Made by a program: the position numbers and the translations under genes
Shown here: positions 1-8,580 of the stretch, in pieces
Layout: the number at the start of each line of letters is the position of its first letter
Position numbering within the stretch: the stretch's first letter is position 1
DNA from: Thiovibrio sp964588325
GTDB taxonomy: Bacteria; Desulfobacterota; Desulfobulbia; Desulfobulbales; Desulfurivibrionaceae
Direction: 5' to 3'
Length of the DNA: 64,000 bases
Assembly (NCBI GenBank): GCA_964588325.1
Contig: CAZPOR010000001.1
Coordinates: forward strand, 337,266 to 401,265
Notes under the pieces: generated by a model
What the model saw: the letters and a program-made list of their open reading frames with translations, nothing else
Database searches by the model: none
What the model was told of the DNA's origin: nothing

Positions 1-324
1 TTGTCCGGCGCTGATGTGGTTTGTGCTGGTGTCGATCGTGGCGATGATCGCCCGCCCGAAAAAACGGCGCGCCAATCGCTTTATCACCGGGGCCAGCATT
101 CGGCAGGGACCGCAGGTCGGCGAATAGAAATCGAGCATAACAGGCAGGTCTGCCTCGCGGATTACCTGCGCAACATCCTGGTCGGTAAGCTCCACCGGCG
201 CCGCGTAATCCACCATGGGCAGAGCGGTCTGGCATTTGCCGCAGCGCGGCTTGCGGTGCTGTTTGACGGCGGCCACTTTGTTCTTGGTCTTACAGCTTGG
301 ACATGCAACAATCAGGCTATTCAT
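1..324 (-). CDS. trxC: Thioredoxin 2-like protein (3' part missing)
   Basis: Cytoplasmic thiol-disulfide reductase of the thioredoxin-2 type. The reverse strand reads from ATG at 324 to the window edge without a stop (108 codons). The first 31 residues carry a zinc ribbon (C8-x2-C11 and C28-x2-C31), followed by a thioredoxin fold with the active site CGPC at residues 71-74 preceded by FYSPT. The N-terminal zinc ribbon separates TrxC from TrxA. About 35 C-terminal residues, including the cis-Pro loop, lie outside the window. The gene is divergent from the MBL-fold gene, with only 48 bases between the two starts. The truncation is only the window boundary. Confidence 0.9.
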   Translation of the reverse strand, partial: MNSLIVACPSCKTKNKVAAVKQHRKPRCGKCQTALPMVDYAAPVELTDQDVAQVIREADLPVMLDFYSPTCGPCRMLAPVIKRLARRFFGRAIIATIDTSTNHISAGQ

Positions 325-372
325 GGTATGCTATCGGTCACGTAGGTAAAGGATAAAAAAAGGGCGCTGTGC

Positions 373-1131
373 ATGAAAGTCCATTTCTTGGGGGTTGGCG
401 AGGCCTGTGACCCCGAACGCTTCAATACCTCGATTCTGGTTGTGGGCGGGAGCAAAAATCATTATATCCTACTTGACTGCGGATTTACCACCCCCCATCG
501 ATATTTTGCTGATTGTTTCGATCCGGACCAGCTTGAGGCGCTGTGGATCTCGCATTTTCACGGGGATCATTTTTTCGGGGTTCCCTTGCTGCTCCTGCGA
601 TTCTGGGAGATGGGGCGCGTTAAGCCGCTGCTGCTAGCCGGGCCAAATGGCTTGCGGGAAAAGATTGAGATGGCCCTTGATCTGGCCTACCCTTCTTTTT
701 TAGGGAAACTGCAGTATGCTTTGGAGTATCGCGAGCTTGAGGATGGCGACTCTTTTCAAGGGGCAGGATTTCTCTGGCAGGTGGCCGCCACGGAGCACTC
801 GCAGCCCTGTCTCGCCCTCCGGTTGAATGGTGACGGAAAATCGATATTCTACAGTGGTGATGGCCGGTCCACCGCGGGATCAGCCAATCTGGCAAAGGGA
901 TGTACGCTTATGGTGCATGAGGCGTATCGGGTTGCGGGGCAGACCGCCAATCATGGCAGCCTTGCCGAGTGCCTTGATGTGGCGCGGCAGGCAGGATGCG
1001 AAAAGCTGGCAATCGTGCATGTCGCGCATTATGAGCGGAAGCGAGAAATGGGAGAGCTTCGACGTCTTCTGGGCGAATCCGGCTTGCCGGGCGTTTTTCT
1101 GCCGGAACCGGGCGAGAGCCTGGAGCTCTGA
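373..1131 (+). CDS. MBL-fold metallohydrolase, RNase Z-like
   Basis: A 252-residue metallo-beta-lactamase-fold protein. The metal site HFHGDH is at residues 61-66, after the LLDCG strand (residues 33-37). Downstream are the conserved EHSQP, SGDGR and IVHVAHYER segments that supply the remaining His/Asp ligands in the RNase Z/ElaC-like branch. It lacks the long exosite arm of true tRNase Z and is shorter than the usual 300-residue RNase Z, so it may be a general phosphodiesterase or hydrolase rather than the tRNA 3'-processing enzyme. The substrate cannot be deduced. It stands alone, divergent from trxC, and no terminator was recognised behind it. Confidence 0.75.
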   Translation: MKVHFLGVGEACDPERFNTSILVVGGSKNHYILLDCGFTTPHRYFADCFDPDQLEALWISHFHGDHFFGVPLLLLRFWEMGRVKPLLLAGPNGLREKIEMALDLAYPSFLGKLQYALEYRELEDGDSFQGAGFLWQVAATEHSQPCLALRLNGDGKSIFYSGDGRSTAGSANLAKGCTLMVHEAYRVAGQTANHGSLAECLDVARQAGCEKLAIVHVAHYERKREMGELRRLLGESGLPGVFLPEPGESLEL

Positions 1132-1483
1132 TCAAGAGGCAGCACCAGGAATTCCGGGGTGGGGCAGGATCAGCTTTTGCGAAGCATGGGGTTCGGGAGA
1201 TTGCCGCCAGGCTGGCGCCGTATCCTGACGGTCAGGGGCTTGATGTGCCATTCATCCGGTGGTGGTAATTATCTGGAACCAAAAATCATGGGACGCGGTC
1301 TTACTTTCAGCGGTTGGGGTTTACGTCCTCCAGTGATCGCAACCCGTGCTGTCGCGACGGAAGAGTGATTTGGCCATGCCCCAGGCAAAGAGGGTCTGCG
1401 CAGAAGAGTGGCGCATTGTGGCGGAATGATTATTATGAAACCCTGTGGTTCGCAATTTCAAATGTATAGCGCAAGGAGAAATT
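1132..1483. other. Intergenic stretch, no gene supported
   Basis: About 350 bases between the MBL-fold gene and the Bax-inhibitor gene. A 69-codon open frame (1159-1368) has no recognisable motif, an Arg/Gly-rich composition and no good ribosome binding site. No convincing hairpin with a T-run or sigma-70 promoter pair was found, although a promoter for the downstream gene must lie here. Confidence 0.4.
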
Positions 1484-2200
1484 ATGTACAGCAGTGACAA
1501 CGGCAGAACAATGGTTATCGACCAATCCCGCTCCCAGGCGGCAACCCTTTTCCTGGCCAAGGTCTTCAACTGGATGGCCATCGGCCTTGGCCTCACCGGG
1601 ATTACCGCCCTGGTGGTCGCCAGCACCCCGGCCCTGCAACAGGCAATCTTCGGCAACAAGATCCTGTTTTATGGCATGATTTTCGGCGAACTCGGCATGG
1701 TGATCTATCTCTCCGCCCGGATCGAACAGATGTCCGCCCGCATGGCGACCAATCTTTTCCTGGCCTATTCCATCTTAAACGGGGCTACCATCTCCGCGAT
1801 CCTCCTGCTCTATACAGGCGCTTCCGTCGCCACCACCTTTTTTGTCGCGGGCGGCATGTTCGTTACCATGGCGATCTACGGCACGGTGACCAAAAAAGAC
1901 CTCACCAGCATGGGTTCCTTTTTGTTCATGGGGCTGGTTGGCATGATCATCGCCTCGGTGGTGAATATCTTTCTGGGCAGCTCCATGATTTCCTGGGTTG
2001 TTTCCGCCATCGGCGTGATTGTTTTTACCGGTCTGACCGCCTATGACGTGCAGAAGATTACCCGGATCGGTTCGAGCGGAATCATGGAAAACGGCCAGAC
2101 CGCGATCCGGAAGGGCGCGATTATGGGGGCCTTGGCTCTGTATCTCGATTTTGTCAATCTGTTCCTCATGCTGCTCCGTTTTTTGGGGGATCGCCGTTAA
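1484..2200 (+). CDS. Bax inhibitor-1/YccA family membrane protein
   Basis: A 238-residue inner-membrane protein with about seven hydrophobic helices from residue 30 to the C terminus, and the conserved late segment TAYDVQKI followed by ALALYLDFVNLFLMLLRFLG typical of the BI-1 (UPF0005) family. Family members are proton- or calcium-sensitive channels, or inhibitors of FtsH (YccA); which applies here is unknown. ATG at 1484 is preferred over an in-frame upstream GTG because AAGGAGAA lies at 1473-1480 and the upstream codons are not hydrophobic. It is monocistronic and followed directly by a strong terminator. Confidence 0.88.
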   Translation: MYSSDNGRTMVIDQSRSQAATLFLAKVFNWMAIGLGLTGITALVVASTPALQQAIFGNKILFYGMIFGELGMVIYLSARIEQMSARMATNLFLAYSILNGATISAILLLYTGASVATTFFVAGGMFVTMAIYGTVTKKDLTSMGSFLFMGLVGMIIASVVNIFLGSSMISWVVSAIGVIVFTGLTAYDVQKITRIGSSGIMENGQTAIRKGAIMGALALYLDFVNLFLMLLRFLGDRR

Positions 2201-2221
2201 GCCGTAGCGCTATAGTATAGA

Positions 2222-2259
2222 AAAAAGCGATTGTCCGGGGTGGCAATCGCTTTTTTTTT
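2222..2259 (+). terminator. Rho-independent terminator after the Bax-inhibitor gene
   Basis: Perfect stem AAGCGATTG / CAATCGCTT around a 10-base loop, followed by a run of nine T. Confidence 0.9.
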
Positions 2260-2368
2260 CGATTTGAATATCTCCGGGGATCTGCGTTACCTTGTGAGGC
2301 CGTTCGCATGTGGCGGCGGCTTGCGCAAAGAAAAAACGAAGGTATTTGTGATCCGGAGGAGAAGATTC

Positions 2369-2530
2369 ATGGGAAATGTGAAAAATCGATGGTTGCGTGG
2401 GACAAAAGCCATCACCGTGTTGTTGTGTGCGGCAGTGTTGGCAGGAGTTGTCGGGTGTGCGAGCCAGACAGGGGAAGCCCCCAAGAAGTCCGGCGGCGGC
2501 TGTGTGAGCTTTTTGCTGTTGTTTTCGTAG
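2369..2530 (+). CDS. Small lipoprotein of unknown function
   Basis: A 53-residue protein with a basic N terminus (KNRWLRGTK), a hydrophobic stretch and a lipobox ending VVGC at about residues 27-30, so lipid attachment to the Cys is predicted. The mature part is only about 24 residues, rich in Gly and Ser, and ends in a second hydrophobic run after a further Cys. ATG at 2369 is preceded by GGAGGA at 2355-2360, and a clear terminator follows, which supports a real short transcription unit. No function can be assigned. Confidence 0.6.
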   Translation: MGNVKNRWLRGTKAITVLLCAAVLAGVVGCASQTGEAPKKSGGGCVSFLLLFS

Positions 2531-2559
2531 GCACGGTTTCCTGGAAACAGGACGATGAG

Positions 2560-2596
2560 AAATCCGGCCGGATAATTCCGGGCCGGATTTTTTTGT
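2560..2596. terminator. Bidirectional terminator between lipoprotein gene and norD
   Basis: Stem AAATCCGGCC / GGCCGGATTT with an 11-base loop and T-run on the plus strand; the minus-strand copy has a weaker T-run and lies just after the norD stop. It probably serves both convergent genes. Confidence 0.8.
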
Positions 2597-2604
2597 GCGC
2601 AGGG

Positions 2605-4941
2605 TCAGGAGGTGAGGCCCCGGTAGATTTCTGGAATCCGGTTGGGGAGTTTTCCGACCTCGTCGATGCAGATGTAATTCACCTCCCCGTACATATGGGG
2701 GAGATAGGCGTGGGCCTGTTTGTCAATGGTGATGCAGAATGGATGCACCCCCTGCGCCTTGGCCTCGATCAAGGCATGGCGGGTGTCCTCGATGGCATAC
2801 TCACCCTTGTAATCGTCATAATCCTCGGGCTTGCCGTCGGAAAGGGTGATGAGCAGTTTGATTCTCGCCTCGCTTTCGGCAAGGAGCCTGGTCAGATGCC
2901 GGATGGGCGGTCCCATTCGCGTGTATTCCTGGGGTCCGATAGCGGCAATCCTTCCTTTCACCGCATCGTCGTAAGGTTCGCCAAGGTCCTTGATCCGGAA
3001 CAGCTCGGAACGCGTGCGGCGCATGCCGGAAAATCCATAGATGCCGTAGGTGTCACCCAAAACTTCCAGGGCTTCGCACATGAGGATCAGGGCTTCCTTG
3101 AGGGCGGTGTTTACCCAGCCCTCGGTTGAGGAGGACATGTCAACGAGAAAGAGGGCGCTGATGTTGCGCTTGTCCCGGGCCAGCCGGATATAGAGATCCT
3201 CCGAGGGAGAAAGGCCGGCTTTGATGTCGGCAAGCGTTTCGATGAGGGCGTCGAGATCGATTTCGTTCCCGTCTTTTTGCCGCCGGACAAAGCGTTCTTG
3301 GTTGCGCATCATTTCGAACTGCCGTTTGAGCCGGGTCAGATGGCCGCGGTATCTCTCCAGAGTGTTGCCGACAAAAGTGCCCGTGACCGGAATGATTTTT
3401 TTGACGGCAAGGGAGCACCAGTTTTTGCGAAAGCCCGCGCGCCGGTAATCCCACTCGTCAAAGATGAAGAGATTGGCTCCGGCAAGGGGTTCGCCCTCCC
3501 GGGGGGGAGGGGCGTTTCCCTGTGCCAGCCCCTTGCCCGCAGCCTGCTTGGCGCTGGAGATGTACTGAGAAGGGATCTGGCCGAGATCCTCGACGATCTC
3601 CCTGGCCATTTTTTTGAGTTTGTCCGGAAGATCGATGTGGCTGTCGTCGATGGTGATGAATTCCAGGGTTTTCTCTCCTGGCGGTTTTGTGTCCGGGGCA
3701 TCTTTCTCTGCCCCTTCGGGCGGGATAACCGCGGCGGTCTGACCTTCGAGTTCAGGAAATCCCGTGCCTTGGGCTTCGTTTTTCTCTTTTTCGCCTGGGG
3801 CATCCTGGGGCGGTTGCGCGTTGATGACGGCGGCGAGGGCCTCAATGAATTGTTCCTTGGCCGCCGCTCTTTTTTTTCGCTGCACCGCCAGGACCTCAGC
3901 CGGGCGCAACACGCCCTGGAAGATTATGGGGGGAGCCGGTTCCCCGGCTTGGTCGAGAAACCGGGCATACGCCTTCGTTGCAAAACAGGCGGAATCCTGG
4001 CTGGTTGCGTTCTCGCGAAATAATCCGTCAAAAAGGCTGGTTACGGGATGGGGCGCGGAAGGGGTTTCGCCGGCATCCTGCGCGGCCCGGAGGAGGATGG
4101 TCCTTTGCAGGTCTCCGGTGGAGCCTCCCGCGCTTTGCGGGATTGGCCGGGCAAGGGCCTGGAAGATGGGGGCGCTTTCCCGCATGAGGCCGGGAAGCCT
4201 TTCCCGGAGAAAGGTCGTGGCCCTGGCGGTTTCGCCAAGGTGGAAAAGGTGGGCTGCAACGGCTGGTTTGGCGAACAGGTTGAAGTAATCGTTGAGGCCG
4301 ATGCATGCAGGGGGAGGGACGGTGCGCTGCCGTCTTGTGGCGGCGGGAATCGCCGGGGAGCCCTCCGGGAGATGGAGCGAAAAGGTGCCGATGGCGGTAA
4401 AGGCCCACTGAAAGGAGATGATGAGTTTGTAGAACAGGAAATTGTCGGTCTGTTTTGGAAAGATGGCGATTCTGGGGGGGAGATAGACCGCCTCAGTGTC
4501 CGTGTAGACCTCCTGGCCGGGGATCAATTCCAGAGGATGTCCGGCCAGTCCGGTGGCATAGGGCTGCAGCCGGCCGGTGACCTCGGCGAGGCTGATGCCG
4601 GTTTCTCCCCGGATCGCGCAGAGAAAGGTTTCCTCCACCCGCTCGAGGAGTTGCCGGGTCTGATGCAGCCCCCCGGATTCATAGGCCGCAAGGATGGTCT
4701 TGACCCAGTCGGCAAGCTGGGAGTGGTGCAGGCAGGTAAGTCCCTTTTTCACCGCCTTGAGAAAGCTGTTGCAGAGGGCATGACTTACCGGCCAGATTGC
4801 GGCAATCTGACGAAAGATTTCGTCCAGCGCCGCATCGGGCAACCCCTGCAGCGGCTCGGTTATCTCTTCGATTTCCCAGTCGTTGAGAATGTCCGGCAGG
4901 ACTGCCTGGGCAAATCTGTTTTTGAGTTCGCGTGGGTCCAG
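2605..4941 (-). CDS. norD: NorD-like von Willebrand A-domain protein
   Basis: Large partner of a MoxR-type AAA ATPase in the NorQ/NorD (CbbQ/CbbO) family, which remodels or inserts metal centres in target enzymes. The C-terminal VWA domain spans about residues 590-778 and has the MIDAS signature DMSSS near residue 601, then the TLSDGKPEDY segment typical of NorD. The centre is charged and low complexity. The best start is a CTG at 4941 with a GGAGG box at 4953-4949, 7 bases away. The frame is open up to the norQ stop and contains no ATG or GTG there; the next possible start is TTG at 4842. This gives 778 residues. norQ lies 14 bases upstream. No norB, norC or cbbL is in the window, so the client is unknown. 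Confidence 0.85.
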   Translation of the reverse strand: MDPRELKNRFAQAVLPDILNDWEIEEITEPLQGLPDAALDEIFRQIAAIWPVSHALCNSFLKAVKKGLTCLHHSQLADWVKTILAAYESGGLHQTRQLLERVEETFLCAIRGETGISLAEVTGRLQPYATGLAGHPLELIPGQEVYTDTEAVYLPPRIAIFPKQTDNFLFYKLIISFQWAFTAIGTFSLHLPEGSPAIPAATRRQRTVPPPACIGLNDYFNLFAKPAVAAHLFHLGETARATTFLRERLPGLMRESAPIFQALARPIPQSAGGSTGDLQRTILLRAAQDAGETPSAPHPVTSLFDGLFRENATSQDSACFATKAYARFLDQAGEPAPPIIFQGVLRPAEVLAVQRKKRAAAKEQFIEALAAVINAQPPQDAPGEKEKNEAQGTGFPELEGQTAAVIPPEGAEKDAPDTKPPGEKTLEFITIDDSHIDLPDKLKKMAREIVEDLGQIPSQYISSAKQAAGKGLAQGNAPPPREGEPLAGANLFIFDEWDYRRAGFRKNWCSLAVKKIIPVTGTFVGNTLERYRGHLTRLKRQFEMMRNQERFVRRQKDGNEIDLDALIETLADIKAGLSPSEDLYIRLARDKRNISALFLVDMSSSTEGWVNTALKEALILMCEALEVLGDTYGIYGFSGMRRTRSELFRIKDLGEPYDDAVKGRIAAIGPQEYTRMGPPIRHLTRLLAESEARIKLLITLSDGKPEDYDDYKGEYAIEDTRHALIEAKAQGVHPFCITIDKQAHAYLPHMYGEVNYICIDEVGKLPNRIPEIYRGLTS

Positions 4942-4955
4942 GGGGGTGCCTCCGC

Positions 4956-5762
<807 letters not shown>

Positions 5763-6087
5763 CTGTTGCCGCCCTCCTTGATGGAAGAAAATAAGGACGG
5801 TTGGCGCTGGGGGCAAATGCAAATATGACGGATTTACAAATAAAAAAGGGGAAATGGCACAGGTGTGCAACATGAAAAGTTAAAAAGTTGCGCTGCAATT
5901 ACGGCCGCCGGCCGCTTCGGTCCCTGCTGGAATCGTGAATTGTTGCGATGTTAAAAAATGTGGGGCGGGGACGAAAAAACTTGCCGGCGGCGGCCGGCGG
6001 GGGTAAGGGGTGTGAAATACCCTGCGAGTTTTCTGAAGAAAAGGAATGAGAACCAGGGGTTCCCTTCGGGAGGGAGGACGGAGAGGC
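5763..6087. other. Divergent intergenic region
   Basis: About 325 bases between norQ (minus) and the hypothetical gene at 6088 (plus). It must hold promoters in both directions, but no clear -35/-10 pair was singled out. A GC-rich imperfect palindrome (GCCGGC-GGC-GGCCGGC) lies at 5983-5998, in front of the plus-strand gene; it could be an operator or only composition. Confidence 0.4.
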
Positions 6088-6639
6088 ATGATTACAGAAG
6101 CAGGGAGAGCGGCGGCGAAAAAACGGAAATGGTATGAGAAATACCTGCCGTTTGTGGCCAGAAGTCCGGAAATGCAACTGCGCTGGCTTGAGTCGGCTTT
6201 TAAGAAAGGTGTTCTGAGTCCGAGTGAAGTAACGCCATATCTCAAGTTGTTCATGGCTCCGGATGGAGAAGGAAATCTGGCCCGGGTTCGTGGGTTGCTC
6301 TATTCATTGAACGGCAGCCTCATTGAAAAAATGCTGGGAGCTGCCGACATCTATGATGTGCCGGATCTTTTCCGGTGCATCGCCGAGCCTACGGTGGTGC
6401 AGGCGGTTATTGCCATCACCAAGTCGCCCCCTCCTTACGAGAAGACTCCGGAATTGGTTGTCGATAAGGTCTTTCAGGCGGTGTACGATTGTTCGGAAGA
6501 GCTTTTGGCCCGGGCTGCGGCGCAGGTGGCTGGGAGTGCGGACAAGCCTGCCCATTTTCAGGAGGCCTATGAGAGGTTCAAGGAGATCAAGGAGGACGAG
6601 AAATTGTTGAGTGCCTTGTATCCCAAGGCCATACTGTAA
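6088..6639 (+). CDS. Uncharacterised 183-residue protein
   Basis: Predicted soluble, mostly helical and charged; no signal peptide, membrane segment or metal motif. Segments such as RSPEMQLRWLESAFKKGVLSP and FRCIAEPTVVQAVIAITKS look like helical-repeat material, and the C terminus is Glu/Lys rich. I do not recognise the family. ATG at 6088 (MITEAGRAAA) is chosen over an upstream ATG at 6046 because the GGGAGG...GGAGAGG purine tract lies immediately before it. It is a single-gene unit closed by the terminator at 6661. Confidence 0.65.
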   Translation: MITEAGRAAAKKRKWYEKYLPFVARSPEMQLRWLESAFKKGVLSPSEVTPYLKLFMAPDGEGNLARVRGLLYSLNGSLIEKMLGAADIYDVPDLFRCIAEPTVVQAVIAITKSPPPYEKTPELVVDKVFQAVYDCSEELLARAAAQVAGSADKPAHFQEAYERFKEIKEDEKLLSALYPKAIL

Positions 6640-6660
6640 GTCTCGCACGGTTCCTCACCC

Positions 6661-6694
6661 AAAAAAGCCCTTCCGGATTCGGAAGGGCTTTTTT
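6661..6694. terminator. Strong bidirectional terminator
   Basis: Perfect 14-bp arms AAAAAAGCCCTTCC / GGAAGGGCTTTTTT around a 6-base loop. The A-run on one side and T-run on the other let it serve both the plus-strand gene ending at 6639 and the minus-strand gene ending at 6720. Confidence 0.92.
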
Positions 6695-6719
6695 GGGGAT
6701 TCTGTAAAGAGAAGGGAGG

Positions 6720-6986
6720 TTATTTCTTCTTGCCCTTCGTCGCAGCGCGTTTTGAAGCCTTCAGGGGATTGATCTTGAGCGTAGACACGCTGATCTCTGG
6801 TTTCACATGGGTTGCAAAATTACAGAGGCCCAGGCGCCATTTGGCTTCCGGCATGGCGTAGGTGGAGCAATACTTTGCTGCCTCGACCTCAACCAAACGT
6901 TCGCAACCTTCACATTTGTCAATGATCTGTTGAAACTGGCCGGTGGTATATTTGCTGGTCATGTCCTTGGGAGCCGCTTTTGCCAT
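6720..6986 (-). CDS. PxxKW family cysteine-rich protein
   Basis: An 88-residue small basic protein with Cys in C-x2-C spacing (CEGCERLVE), then YCSTYAMPEAKWRLGLCN, which contains the PxxKW signature (PEAKW) that names the family. Four Cys (CEGC, YC, LC) suggest a zinc or Fe-S knuckle. The tail is Lys-rich (KASKRAATKGKKK). The family is known mainly from sulfate-reducing and related Desulfobacterota, with no assigned function. The start is set at ATG 6986 (MAKAAPKD) because the GGAGG at 6997-6993 is 6 bases from it but only one base from the alternative ATG at 6992. Confidence 0.75.
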   Translation of the reverse strand: MAKAAPKDMTSKYTTGQFQQIIDKCEGCERLVEVEAAKYCSTYAMPEAKWRLGLCNFATHVKPEISVSTLKINPLKASKRAATKGKKK

Positions 6987-7308
6987 TGTCATCCTCCGTA
7001 TGAAACCCAGATCGGGGGATTCGTCTTCATCCCTTGGTCGGGTACTGGTTGTTGGGGTAGTCAGAGAGCCGCCGCAAACCGGCGCAACATCACGTTAATG
7101 AATCAGCTTATTTAAATTATCCAGTGTGGAGTGTCAATAAAAAAAGCGGACGGCGATGCGGCAGAGAGAGACCCCCTGTCGACAAAAATGACGGGACGCA
7201 AGAATTTTGCCGACATAAATAAACGCTATCTATCTATTGTTTTTGAGAAAATCTTAAGATATAAGATATCAATGTCGGTTTAATTTCAGCAACAGAGGGG
7301 ATCGGGAT
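6987..7308. other. Divergent intergenic region upstream of pilC
   Basis: About 320 bases, distinctly AT-richer than the flanking genes. A possible promoter for pilC is TTGTTT-17-TATAAG at about 7238-7266, next to a CTTAAGATATAAGATATC segment with short inverted repeats. No gene or terminator seen. Confidence 0.35.
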
Positions 7309-8517
7309 ATGCCGTTTTATATCTGGAAGGGTGTCAATTCCTATGGGGAAAAACGCAAGGGCAAGATAGAAATGCCCAGCGAAGCCATGGCGCAAGCGCA
7401 TCTGAAAAAGATGCGGATAACGGTGTCCATGCTGAAAGAAGCCCCCAAGGACATGTTTGAAAATATTGAGTTTTTAAAGCCGAAAATAACCGGCAAGGAT
7501 GTGGTTATCTTCACCCGTCAGTTATCCACCATGATCGACGCAGGGTTGCCTTTGGTGCAAAGCCTGGAGATTTTGGGGGAGCAGATGGAAAATCCCAGCT
7601 TCAAGAAAGTTTTGCGGGCAATCAGATCGGATGTCGAGACCGGCACCACCTTTGCCGATGCCATGAAGAAGCACCCCACCTGCTTTGACACGCTGTATTG
7701 CAACATGGTTGAGGCCGGCGAGGTCGGCGGTATTCTGGATACCATCTTGAACCGGCTCGCCTCCTTCATGGAAAAAAACATGGCGCTCAAGAAGAAGGTC
7801 AAGGGCGCGATGACCTACCCCATTATCTGCATCTGTATCTCCTTTGTGGTCATGGCGGTGATGCTGGTTTTCGTGGTGCCGGTTTTCGAGAAGATGTTCA
7901 AGGATTTTGGCGGCGCCCTGCCCGGACCGACTCAGTTGGTTGTCGATTTGAGCGCGTTTGCTCAGGGGAATTTTCATTTCATTATCGCCGCCATCTTTGC
8001 CGGGGTTTTTCTGGTGAAAAAGATTTACAAGACGGAGAAGGGCCGCATTGAGATGGACCGGATGCTGCTGAATATGCCCATTGTAGGCACTCTTTTGCGC
8101 AGGGTGGCGGTGGCCAAGTTCACCCGGACCCTCGGCACCATGTTGCAAAGCGGGGTGCCGATTCTGGAATCCCTCAATGTCGTGGCCAGAACCGCGGGAA
8201 ACAAGATCATTGAAATGGCGGTGTTCCGGGTGACGGACAGCATCAGCGAAGGACGGGCCATTGCCGAGCCCCTGGAGGAGACAGGGGTGTTTCCGGGGAT
8301 GGTGGTGCAAATGATCAATGTCGGTGAAGCCACGGGCGCACTTGATGTCATGTTGACCAAGATTGCGGATTTTTATGACGAAGAGGTTGATCAGGCCGTG
8401 GATAATCTGACTGCGGCGATCGAGCCGTTGATGATGTGTTTTCTGGGTGGGATGATCGGGGGATTGGTTGTTGCCATGTATCTGCCCATCTTCAGTATGG
8501 CCAGTGTCGTCGGGTAA
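7309..8517 (+). CDS. pilC: Type IV pilus inner-membrane assembly protein PilC (GspF family)
   Basis: Polytopic platform protein of the type IV pilus or type II secretion machine. The 402 residues match the usual family length. There are two GspF domains, about residues 65-193 (FTRQLSTMIDAGLPLVQSLEIL, ending in a membrane helix at 168-192) and 273-396 (FTRTLGTMLQSGVPILESL, ending in the C-terminal membrane helix). The N-terminal part contacts the pilus ATPases. ATG at 7309 follows GAGGGGAT. No pilB, pilT or pilin gene is adjacent: it is followed by eno, so here the pilus platform gene is separated from its partners. Confidence 0.9.
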   Translation: MPFYIWKGVNSYGEKRKGKIEMPSEAMAQAHLKKMRITVSMLKEAPKDMFENIEFLKPKITGKDVVIFTRQLSTMIDAGLPLVQSLEILGEQMENPSFKKVLRAIRSDVETGTTFADAMKKHPTCFDTLYCNMVEAGEVGGILDTILNRLASFMEKNMALKKKVKGAMTYPIICICISFVVMAVMLVFVVPVFEKMFKDFGGALPGPTQLVVDLSAFAQGNFHFIIAAIFAGVFLVKKIYKTEKGRIEMDRMLLNMPIVGTLLRRVAVAKFTRTLGTMLQSGVPILESLNVVARTAGNKIIEMAVFRVTDSISEGRAIAEPLEETGVFPGMVVQMINVGEATGALDVMLTKIADFYDEEVDQAVDNLTAAIEPLMMCFLGGMIGGLVVAMYLPIFSMASVVG

Positions 8518-8580
8518 CAGGTATTTTCTCCCTTTTGTAGGGGGATGAATAATTTTAAATCATCTGATTTGGAGGAAGAG

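Noticed and set aside
1159..1368. 69-codon open frame between the MBL-fold and BI-1 genes
   Set aside because: No RBS, no motif, no hydrophobic pattern; composition is that of random GC-rich sequence.
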